Part shown: one piece after another, positions 45,596-56,308 of the stretch | How the letters are laid out: the number at the start of each line of letters is the position of its first letter | Numbering within the stretch: position 1 is the stretch's first letter | Assembly (NCBI GenBank): GCA_951217055.1 | Contig: OX578279.1 | Coordinates: 73,773,131 to 73,837,130 of the forward strand | DNA: 64,000 nt | DNA from: Gerris lacustris | Lineage: Eukaryota; Arthropoda; Insecta; Hemiptera; Gerridae | Direction of reading: 5' to 3' | Translations under genes and position numbers: made by a program | The notes under the pieces: generated by a model | Database searches by the model: none | Told to the model about the DNA's origin: nothing | The model's input: only the letters and a program-made list of their open reading frames with translations

Positions 45596-46300
45596 TTTTT
45601 AGGGTTTCGTTGGTAAAACCAAAAAAAAGAAACCCTTATAGTTTCGTTCCTGTGTCCGTCTGTCACTCTGTACGGTTCCAATAACTTTTGAACCAAAAGA
45701 GATAAAAACGTGAAACTTTCCAGTATAGAAGATCGTTTTGACGCGCACACAGGAAAAATATAGCGAACTCAAAATTATTACTCTTCAAATTCAAAATGGC
45801 GGATAATTCACGACGCGCGAATTTTTTTTTTTTTTTAAATTTTGAGTGGGGTATTAAATGAAAGGGATTGAAGAGTAGATTACAAATAGATATACCACTT
45901 AGGGATAGTGTTTAATTTTCGGCGCCATTTTGTCAAAAAACATCGAAATGTTTCGTGTGTCCCCCCCCCCCCCCCCTAATATCGTATTTCCGCTGTTACT
46001 AAAAATATAGAAAAATATGCAAAATGTATGGTCTGCTAGGCCATAGAAAAAATAAGATTAGCAATTTGATCTGATCTACTGGAAATCCAAGATGGCGGAT
46101 AATTCATGTCACTAGAATTTTTTTTTTTTTTAAATTTTGAGTGGGGTATCAAATGAAAGGTATTGAAGAGTAGATTACAAATATATATACCACTTAGAGA
46201 TAGTGTTTAATTTTCGGCGCCATTTTGTCAAAAAATCTTTTCTCCCCCCCCCCCCCCCCCCTCTTCTAATTTTGTGTTCACAATACCAACGAAATCCTTT
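45596..46300 (+). mobile_element. Hairpin-headed repeat family I, copy 2
   Basis: The 5' hairpin AGGGTTTC ... GAAACCCT is followed by GTGTCCGTCTGTCACTC. The right end ATACCAACGAAATCC is an inverted match of the left GGGTTTCGTTGGTA. The interior contains two tandem copies of a ~300-bp module, each starting AAATGGCGGATAATTCA or AGATGGCGGATAATTCA, passing a T-run and GAGTGGGGTATYAAATGAAA, and ending CGGCGCCATTTTGTC then a C16 or C18 run (45961-45976, 46244-46261). Confidence 0.78.
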
Positions 46301-48068
46301 TTACGTGAGACTTCACGACTTACCAATTTATTATTATCTATTTTGCTATATTATCAAATCATTTAATTTTTAAAAGCTCGATGTTATTGTAAATTATCAA
46401 AGCATTTTAATTTTTATCAGCCTAATGTTATTTATAACTAACTTTCCATTTTCTGTAATTATGTTAGTCTATTATTCATATTATTTTAAAAACATCAATA
46501 AGGCTTAAAATATTATAAGGGAAGAGTGGCGGCACCTAATGTTCTCTTAACCCTTCATTGTGTTCCCACCCTTATCTCTTGTAAACCCTTTCGCTCTTAA
46601 ATCACTGCTTATCCTAAAGAATATCAATATGTTATCCATTAGTTTGTTTTATACCTTTCTCTTTTAGTATTTTGTTATTTTATTTTTATTATAAGTATGA
46701 CACGGGTATGCTCTATGTTTTATGTTCATATTCTTGCCATCTTGATGTACTCCATAACGCTCTAGTCAGTTAACACATTACTATGTTCTCTACGTGCTTG
46801 CATATCTTCTCTTTATCTCTTATGTTATTTTTGTCCTTTTACGTCGTATCCTCGCTTTTAAATCCGCTCAAATCCCATTGCTTTGTGTCACTTGCCAAGT
46901 GTTTTTAACTCGTAGAGGTCTTGAACTCATGCTTCTTGTACGTTACTTCCAGTCTAAGCCCTAATTTTATTTGTAATTCGAGTCACGTTCATTCGTCCAC
47001 TCGCCTGTTAGAGATGGCTTATTAAGCCGCAGCCCTACGCCGGTGTACGAACTGCTGTGTACCGGATTAGTGGTGGAATCAAGCTTTGTGGTATCTAGAC
47101 TACAAGAGCCGAGCTGCTTTGTGTGTAAGTCCAGTTTTATTTTACGTGTTTTTGACCTGCTCTGAATCCTCAACAAGAATGAAAAATATAAAAAAAAAAA
47201 TAAAACACTGTTTTTTATTATTTTTTTACGCTCTAGAATTCATTTCTCGACATTTACATTTTTTTACGTAGAATTTTTTTATTTACATACGTGCTTTGCA
47301 TTGAAATATATATTTTTTTTTTTATAAAATGAAACACTTATAAAACTAATTCCGTGGAAAAAAATGTAAGTTTGTAAAACTTGGCTTTTAAGCTCTTACA
47401 TCTACCCTTTTTAGAATATTTACCAACAGTTGTACACCTGGATTTTGAACACTCGTTATTTTCGTTTGTGTTTAGTTGCAACGTACACTGCATTTTAACT
47501 CCTATGTTTACAATGTTTAATATCTCCTACTACTTTCACCGCTTAATATATTTTAAAGAATGGCACATTTAATTATGAAAGAAATAGGTGTGAGACTCTA
47601 GAAGTAATAACTAGAATAATACAACTAAGTAATTAACTTTATCATCTTACCGAATCATATTTTTGCCTGAACCGCTGTTTATAATGTTTAACACTCATCA
47701 ATTAGATGCAGGAAATAGCTGATCCCTCAATTTGCATATTGCATTCATCATGCCATAATTGATGGCAAGCTCCTGTACTTTCCTAACTCCCTGTCACACG
47801 TATAAATATTTTCGACTTTCTTCGGCCCTACGAAGCGCGTTAGGGGAAGGCACTACAGCTGGAGACCGGATTACAGACCTTCTATACCATTCTAACTCCC
47901 TGTTATACTTTTCTCAGGGTTTAAAGCTAAAAGTAACGTAACGTTTTTGACATATATTTATGTTCCATAGCCTAAACATAAAAAGCAACAAAATAATCCG
48001 TAATAAATAAATGAATTAAAAATTTAAGATCATCAACTGTTTGTTTCTCCAATGTGTGATATTTACTC
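46301..48068. other. No gene recognised
   Basis: About 1.8 kb. Overlapping frames at 46967-47176 (minus) and 47086-47271 (plus), and frames 47381-47572 and 47759-47941 (plus), have no recognisable domains. Confidence 0.45.
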
Positions 48069-48119
48069 ATCATCATTTTGAAAGGAAAATAAAATAAAAC
48101 TTTTAGTCTTCACACAAAG

Positions 48120-48183
48120 TATTTGTATTGACAAATAACCGGTTTCAGCTAATTATTAGCCATCATCAGATTCTATACAAATA
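48120..48183 (-). ncRNA. Hammerhead-ribozyme-like motif 3a (minus strand)
   Basis: The minus strand carries CTGATGA (48163-48169), then T, GGCTAAT-AAT-TAGCT, and GAAAC (48142-48146). It has the same stem I and stem III as motif 3b. The last base of stem II is T instead of C, turning the closing pair into G-U. Confidence 0.55.
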
Positions 48184-48273
48184 AAAAACAACAGAAAGTC
48201 AACATTTATATATTTTTTCTTTTTTCTTTTTTATTTTCTTTTTATATATAAATGTTGACTTTCTGTTGTTTTT

Positions 48274-48337
48274 TATTTGTATAGAATCTGATGATGGCTA
48301 ATAATTAGCCGAAACCGGTTATTTGTCAATACAAATA
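48274..48337 (+). ncRNA. Hammerhead-ribozyme-like motif 3b (plus strand)
   Basis: CTGATGA at 48288-48294, extra T, stem II GGCTAA/TTAGCC with a 3-base loop, GAAAC at 48311-48315. The minimal stem III is AC/GT around CG, with cleavage triplet GTT ending at 48320. Stem I is inner GAAT/ATTT, an internal loop, then nine pairs TATTTGTAT (48274-48282) with ATACAAATA (48329-48337). The layout is that of a type I hammerhead with very short stem III, as described for Penelope-like elements and retrozymes. The extra T after CTGATGA is non-canonical. Confidence 0.6.
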
Positions 48338-48806
48338 CTTTGTGTGAAGACTAAAAGTTTTATTTTATTTTCCTTTCAAAATGATGATAAAAATTTAAGT
48401 AACAAACATAATTTTTAGTAAATTAAATTGAATTGCATTAGTGGTAAGTTATTGTTTTATATTGACGTATCGCATATTGTGCAATTAAAATTTGAAAGTG
48501 AGGGAAGATCTTTAACATTGACTTTTAAAATTAATTCATATTAAATTATAGTCATTTTACCCTTAAATTTAATTATTTTTAGTATATTTCTAAGTTTGGA
48601 TTGCCTTTCTCTTTCACTCTGACTATAAAGTTTGAGTCTAGCGATCTTTGTGTCTATTATTTGTTTTATATTCCATTGATATAAATCTAGTAAGTAGTAG
48701 TAGTTTATAAGTAAAGATTATCTAATATAAGGCTATTATTTATTACCTTGTGCAAACTGTTTTTTTTGGTTATCTCCTAACAATCGTTTAAATGCAGTAC
48801 CATTTT

Positions 48807-50079
48807 GCTTCCGAGCTTTCCGAAGGTAACGGAAGCTATGTGATCGTTCTGAAGAACGAAAAATGTTATCAGTGTGAAGTGTGGATCCTTAAGGGTAATA
48901 TGAATTAACAACTCTCAATTCGGTGGCAACGTTTCGGCCCGACAGGCCATTTTAAAGCCTAGAAGTGAAAACTTTATTTAGAAGAAACGTCATGTTACTA
49001 CATACATATTGTGAAAATTACTTGACTAGTTACATATAAAAATACCTGTAATATAGTTAAATGAGGGTCGTAATGGTTGTGACTAAACGTATGTTGTCAA
49101 TATCCATGGAACCAAAACATCGTTCCTTCGTCAAATTAAATAAATAAATAAAATATTCTAACATCTCCTCACTCTCGGTCTAACAGGTATGTACGTAATA
49201 CAAATAATTAAAATTGAAAATGACTAGAAATAAAATTAACATTAAAAAAACAACGGACATTTAATTAACAAAAACATTATTGGTAACTCGTAGTATTAAA
49301 ATTTATTTCACTATCGTTATCATAGAATGGTGAGTCTCTCATTAGACTACTTTAACGTAAATTTATAATAATGAAAAAATAAATTATTGCAGTTGCTGAT
49401 TATATCATTCAAAAATGGTAGTTAATAGACAGTATTATTAAAATATTTATATATTTGTAATTAAATCAACTATAAAATAATAAATTGTATCAGTGTCCTC
49501 AGGTAACACTGGTATGTAGTTATGTTGTTCCACGGCGGGAACTATGATTTGAATTGGTGTAGATTCCAAGACAGAAATCCATTTCAGAAATCAGGGAACA
49601 TTTTTGGTTCCTTTTCTGTCAGTCAGTCTGTCGCTCAATGATTGTAAACCTACATATCTTCAAAACTAAACGTCCGATTTTAATGAAATTTGTATGATAG
49701 GTCGTAATTAGTACTCATTGTTGGTCCCATATAAGTTTCAACCTTCTGCGCTCATTTGTTTCTCTACCCATGCGCTCTAACATACATTTTTACACCTATA
49801 GCTTCAAAAATACTTATCTGATTTGTATGAAACTTTTATAGTTTATCGAATGTAACCCGGAGATAGCCCCAGATTTATTTGAACCGTCTGCGCTCTTTAA
49901 CTTTTGCTAAATTTATACTTTCATTCATGTAAAATATAAAAAAAAATATAAAAATTAAAAGGTAATAAAATGGGGGAAACAATTAAACAAATTTGACTAT
50001 AATAGCTTTTGAAAGCATATTATCAATAAAGTACGTGGTAGGATGCGTAGAAGCTATGTGCCACACCACTTGGCAGTCT
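48807..50079 (+). mobile_element. Repeat family F, copy 3, split by a 0.7-kb insertion
   Basis: GCTTCCGAGCTTTCCGAAGG to GAAGAACGAAAAATG (48807-48873) is the family start. AGATTCCAAGACAGAAATCC onward (49562-50079) continues it to GCCACACCACTTGGCAGTC. Copy 2 shows these parts normally adjoin, with about 10-15 bases missing or replaced at the junction. Confidence 0.82.
48873..49561 (-). mobile_element. Insertion inside F copy 3, Penelope-like (inferred)
   Basis: About 690 bp. Its minus strand contains AAATGGCCTGTCGGGCC followed by GAAACGTTGCC (48926-48955). This is a perfect GGCC/GGCC stem then GAAAC, matching the second half of hammerhead-like motifs in Penelope-type elements. The first half (CTGANGA) has decayed to CTTTAAA. 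No reverse-transcriptase coding sequence is visible. Confidence 0.45.
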
Positions 50080-51231
50080 ATTCTTTTGCATATCCTATGA
50101 TATTGTTTCTTAAGTTGTCTAATTTATTAAAAGGTACCAAACCTGTCAAAAATGTTACAGAATCTATACAGTCTGTGATTATGTAGGGACAGACAATAAC
50201 TTATCTCCTCGGGTTCTTAGAAAAGGGTCATGGAGTTTTTATTGTGAATGACTGGACTCTTTATGGGATGTGATGGACTGTGTGTGGTCTTCAGGATCTA
50301 TTCTACCCATTAATGTTAACCATTAGCTACAGAAGGATATGTTTATTATATTTTAAAAGGATATGGTCTTCTGCATCCTGCACCATTCTTTGGATCATTA
50401 CTGAAGGGAGGTAAGAATGAAAAGTTCTTCATGAAGACCCAGGTGAAAAAGAAACCGTCAATGATTTCATAATAACCTTGCCTGAAGGCTTGAAGGAACG
50501 GAGTCCAAGTTAATATCATTATAAAGCTTAAGTTCTTCAGCTCTCTAAATAACTTTTTATCTCTTCGTTGGTCAATTCTAGATTTGAAACGGCGCAAGAT
50601 GGAAAAGAAATCCGAAAAAACCACGTGACCTTTATCGTGAAAAACAAAAAAACAAAATAAAACTACCCCGAAACGTCCTTGAGAGGTAGGACCCTTCACG
50701 AAGCCATCCCTTACCTGTTTAAAGTTTCACTCTTCTGGAATTATTTTGTTTTCTAGCGTCCCTAAACTCTTCTTCAGTTTCGTTTTATTGTGGTTGCCGT
50801 TGCCACCGACGATAAGGAAACCTTTAAAGTACCACGTGGGGTTCCGTCGATTATTCTACAATCCTTAAATTACACTCTTTACTTTAATATCTTGTATGTA
50901 TATTTTTTTAAATTATGAGCTCTGTTTCTTGCATCTACAATGCGTTGTTACGAAACTACATAGACTTAAGACCAATTATGGGAGTTGGAATCCTTTAATT
51001 ATTAATTTTTAAATGTTGGACTCCTTGGAATTTTAACTAACATGAAAATTCGTTTAAGATCTTTCAAAATTAACTCACTTAGTGTAAAAACAACAACTTC
51101 TCCTGATCAGGCCATTGAAAACCATTTTGTGTATAACATTGGCTACGTTTATTATCTCTGTATATTATAATATCCCAAAAACATACTCTACTCTACAAAT
51201 TGCTCGGATTAAACCAAATAAAATTATAGTA
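50080..51231. other. No gene recognised
   Basis: A GC-richer patch at about 50200-50850 includes a 117-codon minus-strand frame (50346-50699) without recognisable domains or partner sequence. Confidence 0.45.
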
Positions 51232-51658
51232 CTGTAGAACCTCGCTTACACAACCCTCAATAACACGAAAACCTCAATTACAAGTGCAATTTTCAAATCC
51301 CCTTGAGATTGCCATAACACATAATGTTAAATTAACCTCTATAACGCGACTATTATTATCCAAACAACCTCTATAACAACTGCTTTTTTTTCCAATTCTC
51401 AACGTAACTCAGAACCTCTATAACAAGTCGTTTTGAGAAGTCAACCTCTATAACGTGACTCTATACAGGAATGGGTCGACCTTGAACAAGTCTAGACTTC
51501 AAACTCTGCCCCACCCCACTACCAACATTCATAACACCTCTATAACACGACTGATAGCCAAAATAACCTTGATAACACGACCCTCAACAAAAAGAGCACC
51601 TCGATAATAAGACTGTTTCCCTAATCCCCTTGAGACACTTCTTATTGAGGTTATACTG
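51232..51658. mobile_element. Pogo/Tigger-like MITE, 427 bp, TA target duplication
   Basis: The left end CTGTAGAACCTCGCTTACAC and the complement of the right end, CAGTATAACCTCAATAAG, match at most positions. TA flanks both sides (51230-51231 and 51659-51660). CAGTANAACCTC-type ends with TA duplication are typical of pogo/Tigger transposons. The interior repeats ACCTCTATAAC at least six times at irregular 30-45-bp spacing, multiplying the terminal sequence. Confidence 0.75.
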
Positions 51659-51677
51659 TATAAGCAGCTTACTTTTA

Positions 51678-52682
51678 GGCCGTCCGCACACGGGGCTATA
51701 GGCAAGCGATACAACAGCAATACGATATCGGCGATCTAAAAACAGGGCATCCGCACACGGGGCGATATTTTGTTGTCAACTCATATCTGAAACTCTGTTA
51801 ATTTTATTCATTTTCAATGTGTTATTATATAATTATTAGTTATAAGTTTAAGTAGATTATAAAAAATACGAAATCTAATGATTGCAGTAATCTTTAAGGA
51901 GAATATTAATACTTTTGTCGAAAAAATGAATATTTCGTCCTATCACAATTTTGTTTGTATAAGGGAAATAACAGTCTAAAGAAGAACATTCCGTCACCTT
52001 CTTTAGATTGTTACTCCCTTCTATTTTCTTATAATGGGAGTAACATTTTAAAGAAGTGCCCATTTTAATTTATTTAATAGGAATAATACATAATCGAAAA
52101 AAAAAACAAAACAAAAAAAAAAACAATTTCAAATAAATAAAGGAAAATGTAGTAATCTATACTCGTATATATGTATTTTATATTAATGATAAAAATAAAT
52201 TTATTTATATATTAGTTTTATTTAATTACAAGCTAAACACATAATTATTTCTTTAACTTTATTTTCTCTTTTTACTTATTTTTTCAATTAAATACTAAAC
52301 AGCATTATTAAAGTTAATTTATTTAAATTTTAGTCGTAAAATTAAATATAATGATGCTTCCAATCATTTATGTATTTGTTTTATAAAATAATACAAAAAA
52401 AAAATGAAACGGATTATCGCAGTCACATTACTTCTGGAATACTCCGCGAGGGTAAAATCATATAACAAATGCAACACTTGCAATATCGCTTTGAGGTTGC
52501 TTCCTTGCAGGTCGCACGTGTTGCATGTATTGCACCCGCCGAGTATCGCCTACTGATTGCCTCCCTATCGCTCCGTTGGTGGGTGGCCCGCTCCTTTACC
52601 TAGGAAGCAACAGGGTGGCGATATCGTATCGCTGTTGCATTGCTGTTGTATCGCTTGCCTATCGCCCCGTGTGCGGACGGCC
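51678..52682. mobile_element. 1,005-bp Harbinger-like MITE (family E)
   Basis: The inverted ends are about 60 bp. The left starts GGCCGTCCGCACACGGGGC and continues AGGCAAGCGATACAACAGCA; the right is the complement. TTA flanks both ends (51675-51677 and 52683-52685), typical of PIF/Harbinger. A second internal GGGCATCCGCACACGGGGCG follows the left end. The interior is AT-rich and contains a fragment of family C (51937-52062). The frames 52525-52757 (plus) and 51529-51720 (minus) translate terminal repeats and are not genes. Confidence 0.88.
51937..52062 (-). mobile_element. MITE family C, copy 5 (truncated, nested in E)
   Basis: Contains AGGGAAATAACAGTCTAAAG, ACATTCCGTCACCTTCTTTAG and an end ...TTTAAAGAAGTGCC matching other C copies. 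The first terminal repeat is missing. It lies wholly inside the Harbinger-like element. Confidence 0.75.
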
Positions 52683-52685
52683 TTA

Positions 52686-53149
52686 CAATTATTTAATTCT
52701 TCGAATATTTACAATGTCTACTTCATTTTATATTATTACAAATGTTCACTAAATTAGTTCCAATTTTATAATGTTAATCGAGTTATTTAATGAGAATGTC
52801 ATGATTTCTTAAAATTATTATTTTACACTTTATTTTTAAATAGTATTAGGAAGTGTTTTCATTGCTGTAATAATTACTAACTATAAACTTTTTATTTTTT
52901 GTTCCAGGTAAGCTTCAACTGATATTATACGCAATCACAATTGAAGGTCAAAAGAGTATTAAGTATGATTTTATCATTTTTTAAAAAAATATTTACTAAT
53001 ATAGATTGTTATCTTTTATGAGTACATGCTTATATATTAATAATTTTATTTTGCTATTACTAATTTTATTTTCTTTGAAGCACAATTCATGTTCTGGATT
53101 TAATGAAGTGCTTTTATTAAGACTGACTTCTAATTATTTAATACTTTTT
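52686..53149. other. AT-rich DNA, nothing recognised
   Basis: A TTCCAG / GTAAG junction near 52905-52912 resembles splice sites back to back, but no coding sequence adjoins it. Confidence 0.5.
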
Positions 53150-53730
53150 ATCTACGATTGTTACGAAATATAAACATTGTATCTCTGTTTAGATGCGTAC
53201 AAAGTGATTCTTTACGTACTTGTATTCATTGCGCATGCGAGTTTCATAATTCCTCTTTTTTCCGCCCTAGTGCGGTAAAAAAAGAAGAATTCTTCACCTT
53301 AACGCACAATTAGTGAGATTGTTTAACATTAGCCGAGATTTAACAAAACTAATTTAATGTTTGTTTAAATAAAGTAACTGTTTATATCGAGTTTTTGTTT
53401 TTAGTGAAAAACAATGAGTGATTTATGAAAATGAGAATATTACGCCTCCCAAAATAATTAATTAGGCACAAAATACAACTAATGAATTAATGTCATCTTA
53501 ATCAAACGATATATACGAACTTAAATGCTACATACAGGAAGTTTATTAATTTTTTTTTCTGTATTTATTATTAAACTACAACAATCGTAGATAAAGTACG
53601 GTATGCAACTCGTGCGAAAACTGCATTTTACTTTGCTTGTGAGGTTTTACTACCCACGCTATCGCTCGGGTGCAAACTCCACACTCGCATGCAAAATGCT
53701 ACTTTCCGCACTGGACGCATAATGTACTAT
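53150..53730 (+). mobile_element. Repeat family H, copy 3
   Basis: Starts ATCTACGATTGTTACGAAAT and ends GGACGCATAATGTACTAT. It includes the extra segment with TTCCGCCCTAGTGCGG also seen in copy 2. The palindrome reads GCGCATGCGA here. It is followed at 53745-53790 by an ACGTCCTGGTCAAAACGAAAT stretch resembling block M, as copy 1 is. Confidence 0.8.
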
Positions 53731-54589
53731 TTTACACCACTTCTTTAACGTCCTGGTCAAAACGAAATTAGGTTATTATAGGCCACTTTACTATTTGATG
53801 TGATGATCAGTATGAAACATGTCCCACCACTTAGAGATTTCGGCATTTGGACTTAAGTTTCAGGCTATAGCGAGTACGTTACCCATTCGACTACATCCAT
53901 CCCCTATTTTAAGTTAAGTTGTAGTATTATACTTATTTTAAATATATTTATTCATCGGTTAGAAAGCCATATGTCAGATACTTCTAATGATTGTGACATG
54001 AATTATTTTCAATATGACATAAGATTAGGAACATAACAAACTATGTTTCTGTATTTATCCTACGATCAGATCAATATGTTAAATGAAGGTGAAGGACACA
54101 CGTGCCGGATATGTTGAGAAGAATCCTTTCTCCGACAGTAATGCTTGTTGAAGAGTTGACTGGAGACGGAAACCAGCTGATTATGATTTAGTATCTGTTG
54201 GGTTCAGTGGTTAACCTAAATAATAGGCTGTAGGAACTTGTTTCTCCTAACCATTAGTTGTTAAAGGCAATGCGTAGTTACAGCTGGGTGTATAGTCCGG
54301 GGTACTTGGAAACTGGTACCCTCTTCAAGCTACATCGTCATATCGTGACGTGACTGTACTCTTTACTAGTGTATTCTTATATGGTCGTAAGTCATAACAT
54401 TGGTTCGAGCCTAAATTACTATACGCTATTAGGTACCCTTAAAATAGTTATTAGTTTAAAATTATTAAGAGGTAAGCACATGACAAGCATGGGTAAGCAC
54501 ATCATTACAGCTATACTTTTTTTCGTGTTTAAATCATAAAAAAATCAAAAAGGAACGTATTTTTTATGCTTACCCAATTTTACTAATTT
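53731..54589. other. No gene; possible degenerate SINE head at 53830-53925
   Basis: The minus strand over about 53830-53925 reads GGATGGATGTAGTCGAATGG then GTAACGTACTCGC, like a tRNA A-box region. The B box is not recognisable, so I do not call it. Positions 54050-54440 are GC-richer without motif or partner. Confidence 0.4.
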
Positions 54590-55625
54590 GCTTCCGACCT
54601 TACTGAAGGTAACGAAAGCTATGTGATCATTCTGAAAAACGAAAATTTTTTGTCTCTGATTTCAAAAATTCCAAGACAGAAATCCGTTTTAGACATCAGG
54701 AAACATTTTTGGTTCAGTGTCTGTCAGTCGCTCAATTTTCGCAAACCATTATATCTTAAAGACTACATGTCCGATTTTAATGAAATTTGAATGGTAGTTC
54801 ATAATTACCCCATTATTGGTCCCATGTAAGTTTCAACCCTCTGCGCTCTTTTGTTTCTCTTCCACATGTTTTTATAGTCAATTGTCTTGTTTTGTTACTG
54901 GGTAGTATCTTTCCCTTGAATGAGACGATAAAAGAAAGTATACAAATCTCTACATTCCCAAGTATTATCGTTACAAGAAAATGATACAGACAATTTGAGA
55001 ACTAAAATTTGTCAAGGAAATCAATAAGGAAAAATTTAGGTATTTTAATTTAAATTTAATTTAGATTTAAGTTAAACTAATTACAAGACTGAAGGACTAA
55101 AACGACTTTGGACAAAGGTTGAGTCAAGTCCATTTACAGAGAATTTCAATGAAATAAGGTATTGGCTATTGGACGGAAATTGATCCCATCTGAATGTAAT
55201 TTTGCATAAAGGTATTCAGAGTGTTAACTGACTCTTTGACATCAAAGAAAGGACACTAGAATCAAGCGTCCAGCAAACTGACATTGGAATTTTATAATAA
55301 CCATCTGCGTCACAATTTTTTCCTCTTCAATAAACATTTATTTATACCTATATCTTCAGAAGTATTTATTTGATTTTTATGAAATTTGGTTTGTTTGTCA
55401 AAAGTAGCTCACACATAGCCCCAGATTAATTTCAACTGTTTACGCTCATTTACTTTTGCTAAATTGATATTTTAATTTATGTAAAAAATAAAAAAAGAAC
55501 AGTTTTGATAGATTTAATAAACGGGGGAAAAGGTTAATAAATTAGATAATATTGGGTTTTAAAAGCACAACATCAATAAAATACGTAATTGGATGCGAGG
55601 AAGCTATGTGCCACACTAATTGTTG
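54590..55625 (+). mobile_element. Repeat family F, copy 4, split by a ~0.46-kb insertion
   Basis: The first part 54590-54868 runs from GCTTCCGACCTTACTGAAGG to TTGTTTCTCTTCCACATG. The second part (about 55331-55625) resumes at AAACATTTATTTATACCTA and ends GAAGCTATGTGCCACACTA. In copies 1 and 2 these words are nearly contiguous. The intervening 54869-55330 is AT-rich and has no partner in the window. Confidence 0.8.
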
Positions 55626-55910
55626 TTATATCAAGAAATCCTTGTAAAAAATATAATTTTAATTAAGTAATTATACCTTATACCTAAGTCATTATACCTT
55701 ATACTGATATAAGGATATGTTAATAAAATTAGTCGATTTGTCTTTTTGGTCGTTTTTGACTTTAGCGTGTAAACAAAATGAGTGGTATACTTCATTCTTT
55801 TTTATCTTGCTCTGCGAATTAATGTCGCAAGTGCCTTGTTGGTTATCATTTATAAGTAATGATTCGCTATTTTATATTATGTCTGTCTTTATTTCCTCTC
55901 AATAACAATA

Positions 55911-56308
55911 TAGTACATTACGCGTCTAGTGTGGAAAGTAGCATTTTGCATGAGAGTGTGGAGTTTGCACCCGAGTGACAGCGAGGGTAGTAAAACCACA
56001 CTAGCAAAGCAAAATGTAGTTTTCGCACGAGTTTCATACCGTACTTTATTTACGATTGTTGGATTTTAATAATAAATACAGAAAAAAAAATCATTAAATA
56101 TACATTGTTTATCACTAAAAACTTTATAAAAACAGTTACTTTAATTAAACAGCAAATTAGTTTTGATAGATGTAAACAACCACGCAAATCGTGCGATAAG
56201 GAGAAGAATTATGAAACGCGCATGTGCAATGAATACAACTACGAAAATAATCACTTTCTACGCATCTAAACAGAGATTAAATGTTTATATTTCGTATCAA
56301 TCGTAGAT
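55911..56308 (-). mobile_element. Repeat family H, copy 4 (minus strand)
   Basis: Left end AGTACATTACGCGTCTAGTG and right end TTCGTATCAATCGTAGATA. It lacks the extra segment present in copies 2 and 3, like copy 1. The palindrome position reads GCGCATGTGC. Confidence 0.8.

Larger units (their letters stand above)
48069..48388. repeat. 320-bp near-perfect palindrome (Penelope-like terminal repeats, inferred)
   Basis: Arms 48069-48213 and 48244-48388 (145 bp each) pair almost perfectly around a 30-bp T-rich spacer. Each arm carries a hammerhead-like motif reading away from the centre. Penelope-like elements can have inverted terminal repeats with hammerhead motifs, so this may be a pair of such termini with the coding part lost, or a head-to-head dimer of a small ribozyme-bearing element. 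Few arm mismatches (one is G/C at 48148 against 48309) imply recent origin or gene conversion. Confidence 0.8.

Noticed and set aside
50346..50699. 117-codon minus-strand frame in a GC-richer patch
   Set aside because: No domain was recognised and the composition (Phe-rich, basic) is typical of chance frames.
52900..52915. Splice-site-like TTTTTGTTCCAGGTAAG
   Set aside because: Acceptor and donor overlap with no exon between, and neighbouring frames are closed.
54130..54185. Hammerhead-like TTGAAGAGTTGACTGGAG then GGAAACCAG
   Set aside because: The core starts TTGAAGA instead of CTGANGA, stem II does not close next to GAAAC, and no NUH triplet follows.
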